Shown: positions 26,639 to 34,437 of the stretch, piece after piece | Layout: each line of letters starts with the position of its first letter | Position numbering within the stretch: the first letter of the stretch is position 1 | Source: an uncultured Parabacteroides sp. | GTDB taxonomy: Bacteria > Bacteroidota > Bacteroidia > Bacteroidales > Tannerellaceae | Length of the DNA stretch: 64,000 bases | Direction: 5' to 3' | Assembly (NCBI RefSeq): GCF_947855115.1 | Contig: NZ_CANTZW010000014.1 | Coordinates: 47,495 to 111,494, forward strand | Notes under the pieces: model-generated | What the model was told of the DNA's origin: nothing | Seen by the model: only the letters and a program-made list of their open reading frames with translations | Databases searched by the model: none | Position numbers and translations under genes: made by a program

Positions 26639-27922
26639 ATGAATAAGAAAATACTTCAACTGGCGATACCTTCTATTATTTCTAATATAACCGTTCCTTT
26701 ATTGGGGCTGATAGATGTGGCGATCGTAGGGCATCTTGGATCGGCATCATATATAGGAGCTATCGCTGTAGGTGGGATGTTGTTTAATATTATCTACTGG
26801 ATATTCGGGTTTCTTCGGATGGGTACAAGCGGTATGACCTCGCAAGCTTACGGAAAACGAGACTTGACGGAAGTTACCCGGATTTTATTCCGGGCTGTCG
26901 GGGTTGGTTTCTTGATTTCTTTCTGTCTTTTGATACTTCAATACCCGGTCTTGAAGGCTGCGTTTACTTTGATAGACACGACGGAAGAGGTAAGGCGATG
27001 GGCCTCTCTTTATTTTAATATTTGTATCTGGGGAGCGCCTGCCATATTAGGATTATATGGTTTTGCCGGTTGGTTCATAGGCATGCAAAATTCTCGTTTC
27101 CCGATGTTTATCGCTATCACGCAGAATGTCGTGAATATTGTGGCCAGTCTATGTCTCGTATTTGTTTTAGGCATGAAAGTGGAAGGTGTAGCCTTTGGAA
27201 CGCTGATCGCCCAATATGCGGGTCTCTTTATGGCATTAACCCTTTGGCTGAAATATTATGGACGCTTGAGGACGTATATCGATTGGAACGGGCTTTGGGG
27301 CAAGGAGGCGATGCGCCGTTTCTTTTCCTTGAATAGTGATATATTTTTCCGTACCCTGTGCTTGGTCGTTGTCACCACCTTCTTTACTTCTACAGGAGCG
27401 AGGCAAGGAGATGTGATATTGGCGGTAAATACCCTATTGATGCAGTTATTTACCTTGTTCTCTTACATCATGGATGGCTTCGCTTATGCGGGAGAGGCGT
27501 TGGCCGGACGATTTATCGGAGCCAGAAACGATATGGGGCTACGTAAGTGCATTCGTTGCTTGTTTTTGTGGGGTATCGGTCTTTCTTTATCTTTTACTGT
27601 ACTTTATGGGGTGGGAGGAAAAAACTTTCTGGGATTGTTGACAAACGATACTTCAGTCATAGAAGCCTCCGGAGAATATTTCTACTGGGTATTGGCGATC
27701 CCCCTGTGTGGATTCTCCGCTTTTCTTTGGGACGGTATTTTTATCGGGGCCACGGCTACACGCCAGATGCTTTATTCAATGCTTGTTGCCTCGGGAACTT
27801 TTTTTATTATTTATTATCTGTTTTATCAATCAATGGGAAATCATGCGTTATGGATGGCTTTTCTCGGATATCTGTCTTTGCGCGGAGGCATGCAATGGAT
27901 ACTTTGGCGGGTAAAAAAATAA
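26639..27922 (+). CDS. MATE-family multidrug/toxin efflux transporter
   Basis: A 427-residue MATE exporter with about 12 hydrophobic helices in two homologous halves. It begins LQLAIPSIISNITVPLLGLIDVA, typical of MATE helix 1 (DinF-like branch), and has GFLRMGTSGMTSQAYGKRD in helix 3. The second half starts at the RFFSLNSDIFFRT segment near residue 225. Such pumps use sodium or proton gradients to expel cationic drugs or metabolites. The gene stands alone, with the tpx terminator just upstream. Its stop codon lies inside the hairpin that terminates the converging acyl-CoA dehydrogenase operon. Confidence 0.92.
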   Translation: MNKKILQLAIPSIISNITVPLLGLIDVAIVGHLGSASYIGAIAVGGMLFNIIYWIFGFLRMGTSGMTSQAYGKRDLTEVTRILFRAVGVGFLISFCLLILQYPVLKAAFTLIDTTEEVRRWASLYFNICIWGAPAILGLYGFAGWFIGMQNSRFPMFIAITQNVVNIVASLCLVFVLGMKVEGVAFGTLIAQYAGLFMALTLWLKYYGRLRTYIDWNGLWGKEAMRRFFSLNSDIFFRTLCLVVVTTFFTSTGARQGDVILAVNTLLMQLFTLFSYIMDGFAYAGEALAGRFIGARNDMGLRKCIRCLFLWGIGLSLSFTVLYGVGGKNFLGLLTNDTSVIEASGEYFYWVLAIPLCGFSAFLWDGIFIGATATRQMLYSMLVASGTFFIIYYLFYQSMGNHALWMAFLGYLSLRGGMQWILWRVKK

Positions 27923-27947
27923 GGAGGAAACCACGATTCCCTCCTTA
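27912..27947 (-). terminator. Intrinsic terminator of the acyl-CoA dehydrogenase/ETF operon
   Basis: TAAGGAGG (27920-27927) pairs with CCTCCTTA (27940-27947). An A-run at 27913-27919 supplies the U-tract for minus-strand transcripts. The stem overlaps the stop codon of the converging MATE gene. Confidence 0.8.
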
Positions 27948-27967
27948 TTATATCATAGGAAAGCGAA

Positions 27968-29674
27968 TTATTGTTGTTTGTAATAAGCTAAATCCTCACG
28001 ATTGAAGTTGTTGATGAAAGATTCGATCTTATCCACCTCTGCTTGCCCGTAGTTCACGTAAACCTCGGCAGAGCGACGGAAGCTATCATCCTTGTTCGCG
28101 TCTTGCAATAACAAGTAGCCGAATACGCAATGAGCGGCAGCCTCAACCAAGCGACGAGCTTGGAAATCGATATATTCGCTGTCTTTTGTCTCAGTGACCT
28201 TGGTTACCATTTTCTCGTATTTCTCGGTCATGACAGCCAGTTTATTCTTTAGAGCCTCCAACTCCGGCTTGTACTCGATCGCTTGATATTCATGAATCTG
28301 ATTCAAGTAAGTACCTGTGGTGACGTGACGGATAGCCGCTACGACTTGTAATTGGGTAGTACCTTCATAAATATTCGTGATACGAGCGTCTCGGTAGATA
28401 CGTTCACAAGCATAGTCCTTCATGAAACCGGAACCTCCGTGAACTTGGATGGCATCGTAGGCGTTCTGGTTTGCGTACTCGGTGGTCATACCTTTACCCA
28501 TCGGAGTGAAAGCATCCGCAAGTTTGCTGTATTTCTTGAATTCTTGACGCTCTTCCGGAGTTAGTTTACGTTCTTTGGAGATATCGTCTAGCGCTTTATA
28601 TACGTCAACGAAACGAGCGGTCTCATATAACATAGAGCGGGAAGCATCCGCTTTCGCACGCATCAAGGCGATAATCTCGGCGATCGCCGGGAACTCGATG
28701 ATTGATTTGCCGAATTGTTTACGATCTAAAGCATAAGCGTAAGCCTCGCGATAAGCAGCTTCGCTAAGCCCTACAGCCTGTGCCATGATACCCAGACGGG
28801 CCCCATTCATCAAAGCCATCACATATTTGATCAAACCCAGTTTGCGGTCTCCGCAAAGCTCGGCTTTTGCGTTCTTGAATACCAACTCGCAAGTAGGAGA
28901 ACCCTTGATACCCATCTTGTTCTCAATACGACGAACGTTTACACCTCCGTTACGCTTGTCGTAAATGAACATGGAAAGTCCGCGGCCATCTTTCGTGCCT
29001 TCTTCCGAACGAGCCAATACCAGATGAATGTCAGCGTCGCCATTCGTGATGAAACGCTTTACACCGTTCAGATACCAGCAACCGTCAGCCTCGTTATAAG
29101 AAGCTTTCAACATGACGGATTGAAGATCGGAACCTGCGTCCGGCTCAGTCAGGTCCATAGACATGGTCTCACCATCGCAAACACGAGGAATATACCGTTG
29201 GCGTTGATCCTCGTTACCGAACTCATACAAGGTCTCGGCACAATCTTGCAAGCCCCAGAGGTTCTCGAAACCGGCATCGGCACGAGAAACCAGGTCGGCA
29301 GCCATGATATAAGGAACAATCGGGAAATTCAATCCATTGTAACGGCGAGGCATAGCGATACCCATCAAGCCGGCCTTGCGAACGGCATCCAGGTTTTGCT
29401 GTGTTCCGGAAGCGTAAGTAACACGTCCGTTCGCGACTGTCGGGCCTTCATGATCTACGCCCTCAGCGTTCGGGGCGATAATTTCCCCGCAAATCTCACC
29501 CACGATCTCCAATACTTTCTCGTAACTGTCCATTGCGTCCTCGAAATCGATCGGAGCATAATCGTATATATCCTTGTCGGCATAGCCGCGTTCTTTCAGC
29601 TCTACGATACGCTTCATCAACGGATGGTGAAGATGATGCTTCAAGCTGGGATTATCTGTATAGAAATTAGCCAT
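27968..29674 (-). CDS. Acyl-CoA dehydrogenase
   Basis: A 568-residue FAD enzyme that introduces a double bond next to the CoA thioester. The family core includes MSMDLTEPDAGSD (flavin/substrate loop), GSPTCELVFKNAK and YALDRKQFGK. Glu437 in IYEGTTQLQV corresponds to the catalytic base. An extra C-terminal helical domain of about 100 residues, with a coiled-coil stretch (LEALKNKLAVMTEKYEKMV), makes it longer than the 380-residue classical enzymes. It lies 4 bp behind etfA and is encoded with etfB, so electrons go to this dedicated flavoprotein pair. The setting suits anaerobic short-chain fatty-acid or amino-acid metabolism, possibly run as an enoyl/crotonyl-CoA reductase. Chain length is not determinable. 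Confidence 0.93.
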   Translation of the reverse strand: MANFYTDNPSLKHHLHHPLMKRIVELKERGYADKDIYDYAPIDFEDAMDSYEKVLEIVGEICGEIIAPNAEGVDHEGPTVANGRVTYASGTQQNLDAVRKAGLMGIAMPRRYNGLNFPIVPYIMAADLVSRADAGFENLWGLQDCAETLYEFGNEDQRQRYIPRVCDGETMSMDLTEPDAGSDLQSVMLKASYNEADGCWYLNGVKRFITNGDADIHLVLARSEEGTKDGRGLSMFIYDKRNGGVNVRRIENKMGIKGSPTCELVFKNAKAELCGDRKLGLIKYVMALMNGARLGIMAQAVGLSEAAYREAYAYALDRKQFGKSIIEFPAIAEIIALMRAKADASRSMLYETARFVDVYKALDDISKERKLTPEERQEFKKYSKLADAFTPMGKGMTTEYANQNAYDAIQVHGGSGFMKDYACERIYRDARITNIYEGTTQLQVVAAIRHVTTGTYLNQIHEYQAIEYKPELEALKNKLAVMTEKYEKMVTKVTETKDSEYIDFQARRLVEAAAHCVFGYLLLQDANKDDSFRRSAEVYVNYGQAEVDKIESFINNFNREDLAYYKQQ

Positions 29675-29678
29675 AATC

Positions 29679-30698
29679 TTACTTACTGTTCTTTTTGTAA
29701 TACTTAATCATCTTTGGGAGCACCTCTTCTACCGTGCCATTGATTACGTAATCGGCGATTGCGTTGATCGGGGCGTTCTCATCATTGTTAATTGAAATGA
29801 TGATGCTGGCATCTTGCATACCGGCGATATGTTGGATCTGTCCGGAAATACCACAAGCGATATATAATTTGGGGCGCACCGTAACACCTGTCTGACCGAT
29901 CTGGCGGTCGTGGTCGCAGAAGCCGGCATCGACAGCCGCACGGCTGGCACCTACCTCGGCATGAAGCTCTTTAGCCAAGTCAAACAATAAATTGAAGTTT
30001 TCTTTGGAGCCTACGCCATAACCTCCGGCTACTACGATCGGGGCACCTTTCAGGTTGTGTTTCGCTTTCTCTACATGGCGATCGATAACCTTTACCACAT
30101 AGTCTGTCTCAGGAACGTATTTAGCTACGTCATGCTGGATAACCTCTCCTTTATAGTTCTCGTCCAAGATCTCCTTCTTCATCACACCCTCGCGAACGGT
30201 TGCCATTTGGGGGCGATGTTCGGGGTTGATGATCGTTGCCACGATGTTTCCTCCGAATGCCGGGCGAATCTGGTATAATAAATTCTCGTAAGTAATCCCT
30301 GCTTTTTTATCTTCATGTGAGCCGATTTCCAAAGAGGTACAATCGGCTGTCAGGCCGCTAGTCAAGGCAGAGGATACGCGAGGCCCTAGGTCACGGCCGA
30401 TTACTGTGGCACCCATCAGGCAGATCTGCGGTTTCTCCTCCTTGAACAAATTGATCAAGATGGAAGAATGGGGGAGCGACGTATAAGGGAACAAACCCGG
30501 AGCGTCGAATACATGAACTTTGTCAACGCCGAAAGGCAATACTTGCTTCTCTACGTCCTTAAGGCCGGATCCGGCGATGATCGCTTCTAATTGGCAACCC
30601 AATTGATTAGCCAATTTACGGCCTTTTGTCAGAAGCTCAAGACTTACATCGGCAACATTCGTGCCTTCTATCTCACAATATACAAATACGTTGTTCAT
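29679..30698 (-). CDS. etfA: Electron transfer flavoprotein alpha subunit
   Basis: A 339-residue EtfA. It binds the FAD that carries electrons between acyl-CoA dehydrogenase and the next acceptor. The C-terminal FAD domain has GASRAAVDAGF (250-260), QIGQTG (266-271) and CGISGQIQH (282-290), all hallmark contacts. The N-terminal half is the ETF alpha/beta fold that packs on EtfB. The gene is 4 bp after etfB and 4 bp before the acyl-CoA dehydrogenase gene, in the usual order etfB-etfA-acd. Whether the pair is of the bifurcating type cannot be settled from these motifs alone. Confidence 0.95.
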   Translation of the reverse strand: MNNVFVYCEIEGTNVADVSLELLTKGRKLANQLGCQLEAIIAGSGLKDVEKQVLPFGVDKVHVFDAPGLFPYTSLPHSSILINLFKEEKPQICLMGATVIGRDLGPRVSSALTSGLTADCTSLEIGSHEDKKAGITYENLLYQIRPAFGGNIVATIINPEHRPQMATVREGVMKKEILDENYKGEVIQHDVAKYVPETDYVVKVIDRHVEKAKHNLKGAPIVVAGGYGVGSKENFNLLFDLAKELHAEVGASRAAVDAGFCDHDRQIGQTGVTVRPKLYIACGISGQIQHIAGMQDASIIISINNDENAPINAIADYVINGTVEEVLPKMIKYYKKNSK

Positions 30699-30702
30699 AA
30701 TC

Positions 30703-31581
30703 TTATCCGATGGTGTGGTTTGCTAATAGTTCGACAATCAAATCCTCTACCTCTTGGTCGGAGCTTGAGATCGTCTTGCTTTCCTTGGCTTGGAAGACGA
30801 TGTTTTCGATCGCTTTCACCTTTGTCGGCGAACCGCTGAGACCGCATTGAGCCAAGTCACCATTCACGTCTGCAACGCTCCATTCCTGGATATTCAAATA
30901 CGGACGGGTCTCGTATAATTCCGGGTGACTGGCAGGACGCGTACCTCGTTCCTGTTTACCCATGGCGTGTTTGTATTTCTGTACCAGCTTTGCGTTGCGA
31001 GGGCGACAGGGAGCCGCGGAACCATTCACCGTGATTACGATAGGAAGTGGGCCTTCCACCGTCTCTACACCTCCGTCAATATGACGTTTTACGGTGATAC
31101 GTCCGGCCTCTTTATCTACGTTCAGTATTTCCTCGGCATACGTGATCTGGGTCAGTCCCAATTTTTCCGCGACTTGCGGGCCCACTTGTGCCGTGTCGCC
31201 ATCAATTGCTTGACGACCGCCGATAATAATATCATAATCGTTGATTTTCTTGATAGCCATGGCAAGTGCGTACGATGTGGCTAATGTGTCGGCTCCGGCA
31301 AACGCTCGGTCGGTCAACAAAAAACCGCCGTCAGCGCCACGATATAAACCTTCGCGGATAATTTCGGCGGCACGTCCCGGGCCCATGGTCAGCAGCGTAA
31401 CTGTTGTTCCGGGGTAAGCGTCTTTCAAGCGTAATGCCTGCTCCAACGCATTCAGGTCTTCCGGGTTAAAGATCGCAGGCAAGGCGGCACGATTGATTGT
31501 CCCGTCTGCTTTCATGGCGTCCTTTCCCACGTTGCGTGTATCCGGAACCTGTTTCGCTAAAACAATAATTCTTAAACTCAT
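30703..31581 (-). CDS. etfB: Electron transfer flavoprotein beta subunit
   Basis: A 292-residue EtfB, the partner of EtfA, with the ETF beta fold and a nucleotide site for AMP or a second FAD. Family segments are IIVLAKQVPDTRNVG, IIGGRQAIDGDTAQVGPQ and VNGSAAPCRPRNAKLVQKYK. At 292 residues it is longer than typical 250-260 residue subunits, with a C-terminal tail (KAIENIVFQAKESKTISSS). It is the first gene of the etfB-etfA-acyl-CoA dehydrogenase operon and has a good upstream promoter. Confidence 0.95.
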   Translation of the reverse strand: MSLRIIVLAKQVPDTRNVGKDAMKADGTINRAALPAIFNPEDLNALEQALRLKDAYPGTTVTLLTMGPGRAAEIIREGLYRGADGGFLLTDRAFAGADTLATSYALAMAIKKINDYDIIIGGRQAIDGDTAQVGPQVAEKLGLTQITYAEEILNVDKEAGRITVKRHIDGGVETVEGPLPIVITVNGSAAPCRPRNAKLVQKYKHAMGKQERGTRPASHPELYETRPYLNIQEWSVADVNGDLAQCGLSGSPTKVKAIENIVFQAKESKTISSSDQEVEDLIVELLANHTIG

Positions 31582-31647
31582 ATTATATTAGGAATATTAG
31601 ATTTTTATATTGATATAATACTTCTACTTATTTGTTAATCTTGCGTA

Positions 31648-31677
31648 CAAAAGTAATCAAACATTCTTTATAACAAA
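31648..31677 (-). promoter_or_regulatory. Promoter of the etfBA-acyl-CoA dehydrogenase operon
   Basis: Read on the minus strand: TTTG (31677-31674), an 18-bp spacer, then TACTTTTG (31655-31648). This is a good TTTG/TAnnTTTG match about 65 bases upstream of the etfB ATG. Confidence 0.7.
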
Positions 31678-31741
31678 GAACTTTTGTAAAGGAAATTGCA
31701 CACTTCGTACGTGTTTGAGCATGCTTGATATGGGTGGAAGC

Positions 31742-33127
31742 CTATTTCCGCGCATGTCTGGCGTCCAGCCACTGTACCACTTTTCCGTAAATGATGAGGG
31801 CGAAGGCCGAGACTAATGCAATCGCTCCGAAATAATACCAGATATAATGTGCGTTCGCGCTAGCGGCGAGCCATTCTTCGTGAGAGGCAAACAGGGTGGG
31901 TTCCGGACAGTATTTGCTCAGGAGGAATCCGGATAATCCGAACCCGAAGATAGAGGATAAGAAAGAATGCAAATGGCTGAATCCTAGATACAGGCCTTCT
32001 TCTCCCTTCGGGGCCTGTAAAGAGAAATACTCGAGGAAACGAGGAGAGATGAATGTTTCAGCCAATCCTTGAAAGACGATACCTACTACCATCATGAAAG
32101 CTACGGGATGCATTCCTAGGATGTGAGAATTACTATCCAGCATATTACCGGAAGCCATGCAAAGAGCGGATATCGGCATGATAAACATTCCAACTGTCAT
32201 AGAAGTGAGCGCGGTCTTTTTGCGCATCATCTGTGTTACCAGATTTACCATGAGCACTACGACCAAAGGGTTTACATTGGCATACCAAGAGGGAGAGGCC
32301 CCTTCGCCGGCCAGACGAAGCACGTATTTAGGCATCGTGGCGTATAGCTGGTGTTGAACCATCCAGAAACCTGTGATAATAAGGATCAAGATCAGCAACC
32401 TTCCGTTACCGCAAACCTTGATCAGGGCATTCCAAATCTGCCCAAACGTCTTACCTTCGCCCGAATGCTGCGCGCTTTTATAGAAGAACCAGATCGCTAT
32501 CAACGCAAGGAAAGTCATGGTTGCCGAGAAATAATTCAAGGTAATTAATCCCTCGTTACCCAATGCCTCGCGAAGTGGTTTTACGATAGTCTTCCCGGAG
32601 AAAGCCCCTATATTTACCATGGCATAGAAAATAGAGAATCCTTTAGCCCGGGTTTCCGGGGTGGTTTCTTTAGCGACCGTGCCGGAGATGACACTTTTGA
32701 TAAAAGCCCCGCCACATACGATCAGCGCCATGATGGGAATAATACCGTATCGCAGATTACTTTCCAGTAAACCCGTAAAGGTAGTCGTGGCGCTATACTC
32801 CACCAGTCCGGCGGATTGAAGCCAAGTAGGATAAAGAGCCAAGCCGCTATAACCGATCGTTAACAAAGTAAAAGCCAGTAGCATAGAGTTACGGAAACCG
32901 ATCTTGTCGGCCAACGCCCCGGCGAATGTGGGCAGTAGATACAGGCAGGCGGAAAAAATACCCGCGATGCTGGCGGCCTGAATGTCATTAAAGCCTAGGA
33001 TACGGCTAAGATAGAGAGTGATAACGATAAACACGCCGTAATAAGCGGCTCGTTCGAACAATTCAACGGTGTTCGCTACCCAAAATGCTCTGCTGAACTT
33101 GATTTTCTCTTGTTTTTTAGTAGTCAT
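31742..33127 (-). CDS. POT/PTR2-type proton-coupled oligopeptide transporter
   Basis: A 461-residue major-facilitator protein with 12 or so hydrophobic helices. Helix 1 carries E-L-F-E-R at residues 22-26, followed by AAYYG; this is the ExxER motif that defines proton-dependent oligopeptide transporters. Other fragments are FSIFYAMVNIGAFSG and FLEYFSLQAPKGEEG. It would import di- or tripeptides using the proton gradient. The gene is flanked by unrelated genes on the same strand and seems monocistronic. A distant paralogue with altered substrate remains possible, because this branch is divergent from DtpA. Confidence 0.85.
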   Translation of the reverse strand: MTTKKQEKIKFSRAFWVANTVELFERAAYYGVFIVITLYLSRILGFNDIQAASIAGIFSACLYLLPTFAGALADKIGFRNSMLLAFTLLTIGYSGLALYPTWLQSAGLVEYSATTTFTGLLESNLRYGIIPIMALIVCGGAFIKSVISGTVAKETTPETRAKGFSIFYAMVNIGAFSGKTIVKPLREALGNEGLITLNYFSATMTFLALIAIWFFYKSAQHSGEGKTFGQIWNALIKVCGNGRLLILILIITGFWMVQHQLYATMPKYVLRLAGEGASPSWYANVNPLVVVLMVNLVTQMMRKKTALTSMTVGMFIMPISALCMASGNMLDSNSHILGMHPVAFMMVVGIVFQGLAETFISPRFLEYFSLQAPKGEEGLYLGFSHLHSFLSSIFGFGLSGFLLSKYCPEPTLFASHEEWLAASANAHYIWYYFGAIALVSAFALIIYGKVVQWLDARHARK

Positions 33128-33172
33128 GATATTATTTGTTATTAAGATAGATTAGATCGATAAGTTTTAAGA

Positions 33173-33210
33173 AGGAGGCGCAGGTGAGAAAATGAAGAGC
33201 TGCGCCTCCT
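33173..33210 (-). terminator. Hairpin terminator downstream of the GHL10-like gene
   Basis: AGGAGGCGCAG (33173-33183) and CTGCGCCTCCT (33200-33210) form a perfect 11-bp stem just after the minus-strand gene ending at 33244. The U-tract (TTCTTAAAA on the minus strand) is weak. Confidence 0.65.
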
Positions 33211-33243
33211 CGTCTTTGGTTTATCGTGATTGATAATTACAGA

Positions 33244-34353
33244 TTACGGCTTTACGATATAAGATTGATGGATAGCCTTGTCGAAAGCTTTCCAATGCTC
33301 ATCCGTCATATTACCCGGTGTAAACAAGGCTACGCCAGCCGCCCCGTTTTCCATGGAGCCTCTTACGGCCTCCTCGATCTCGGACGGGATCAGGCCGTGG
33401 CCTTCCGGATCTTTGATATTCGCCTTGTTTTGCCAATCCTTGCAGATAAACAGGCCGCTATAAACAGGCTTCTTACCTTGTACGGAGGCTACTTCCTCTT
33501 TTACGATCGGAGCCAGCCAAGAAGCGTCTTCCAGATAGAAATCGTTATAGTTCATCGGGAAGAATGCGTCGACGTTCCATTTATTCCATTCTTGGCGAAC
33601 CATCCATTTAGCGTGAGATTCCGGTCCTGGGAATACGGCGGCGCTCACTTTCTTACCTTTGCCGTGAACCTCGTCGGCGATACGGTTAACCAATTTCGTG
33701 ATCAGGTCGCAACGAAACTGCGCCCATTCCTCACATTTGGAGGGATCTTCTACGGATTTGATATCGATACCGGTAGCGGCCTTGAAATCGGCTACACATT
33801 TGTCGCAATAACAGTAATCAGCCGTAGGATACTCCTCGTCCATAACCAAACCGTATTTTTCCCAAAGTCCGCGGGCCAAGATGACATCTACGTAGCGGAT
33901 ATAATCCAGATGGATATAATCCACCTCCGGGATATCGGCTACCTTGCCATAGAGATTCAGTAAGAACTCTGCCGTGCCTTCCTGGTTCGGGCATAAACAT
34001 TTGTAATAAGGTACATACGCTTGTACGGAATAGGCCGATTCACCTTTCCGGTTCACGGCGTAGAGGGTGGAATCCAGTCCATGTTGCAACATGGCGGGAA
34101 TCCATGCGTGATATTCCATGCCGTTGGCATGGGCAACTTTGGCGGCACGTTGGATCTTCTCCGTATCATGGCCGGCGTTGTAACACATTCCGTCTACACC
34201 ATGGGCATGCCATTTACTAAAGTCTGCCTGTAAAGTCTGCTCGGTGGTATTCTCACCTTCGCCTTGCCATGCGTAAACCTTGACTGTTTTCTCAGGAGCC
34301 TTGACGCAAGCTGTTAGAGCAATAGCCGCCAAAGCGGTAAAGAGCTTCTTCAT
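33244..34353 (-). CDS. Putative glycoside-hydrolase-like lipoprotein (GHL10-type TIM barrel)
   Basis: A 369-residue lipoprotein with a short signal and lipobox LTAC (Cys16). The body looks like a TIM barrel: WHAHGVDGMCYNAG, AHANGMEYHAWIPAM, VDYIHLDYIRYVD and VDAFFPMNYNDFY are consecutive barrel strands ending in acidic or aromatic residues, as in GHL10/family-10-like hydrolases. The HLDYIRY and FFPMNYND segments resemble the catalytic face. It would act on an external carbohydrate, but no activity has been established for the group that I can cite. It is a single-gene unit between gcvP and the POT transporter, on the same strand. Confidence 0.7.
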   Translation of the reverse strand: MKKLFTALAAIALTACVKAPEKTVKVYAWQGEGENTTEQTLQADFSKWHAHGVDGMCYNAGHDTEKIQRAAKVAHANGMEYHAWIPAMLQHGLDSTLYAVNRKGESAYSVQAYVPYYKCLCPNQEGTAEFLLNLYGKVADIPEVDYIHLDYIRYVDVILARGLWEKYGLVMDEEYPTADYCYCDKCVADFKAATGIDIKSVEDPSKCEEWAQFRCDLITKLVNRIADEVHGKGKKVSAAVFPGPESHAKWMVRQEWNKWNVDAFFPMNYNDFYLEDASWLAPIVKEEVASVQGKKPVYSGLFICKDWQNKANIKDPEGHGLIPSEIEEAVRGSMENGAAGVALFTPGNMTDEHWKAFDKAIHQSYIVKP

Positions 34354-34384
34354 TGTATTTGTGTATTTGATGATTTAATAAATA

Positions 34385-34422
34385 AAAGGCTATCTAGAAA
34401 TCCGTATTTTTAGATAGCCTTT
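34385..34422 (-). terminator. Intrinsic terminator of the gcvP operon
   Basis: AAAGGCTATCTA (34385-34396) pairs perfectly with TAGATAGCCTTT (34411-34422), 16 bp after the gcvP stop codon on the minus strand, with a short AT-rich tail. Confidence 0.75.
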
Positions 34423-34437
34423 GAAACTAGCTAGATA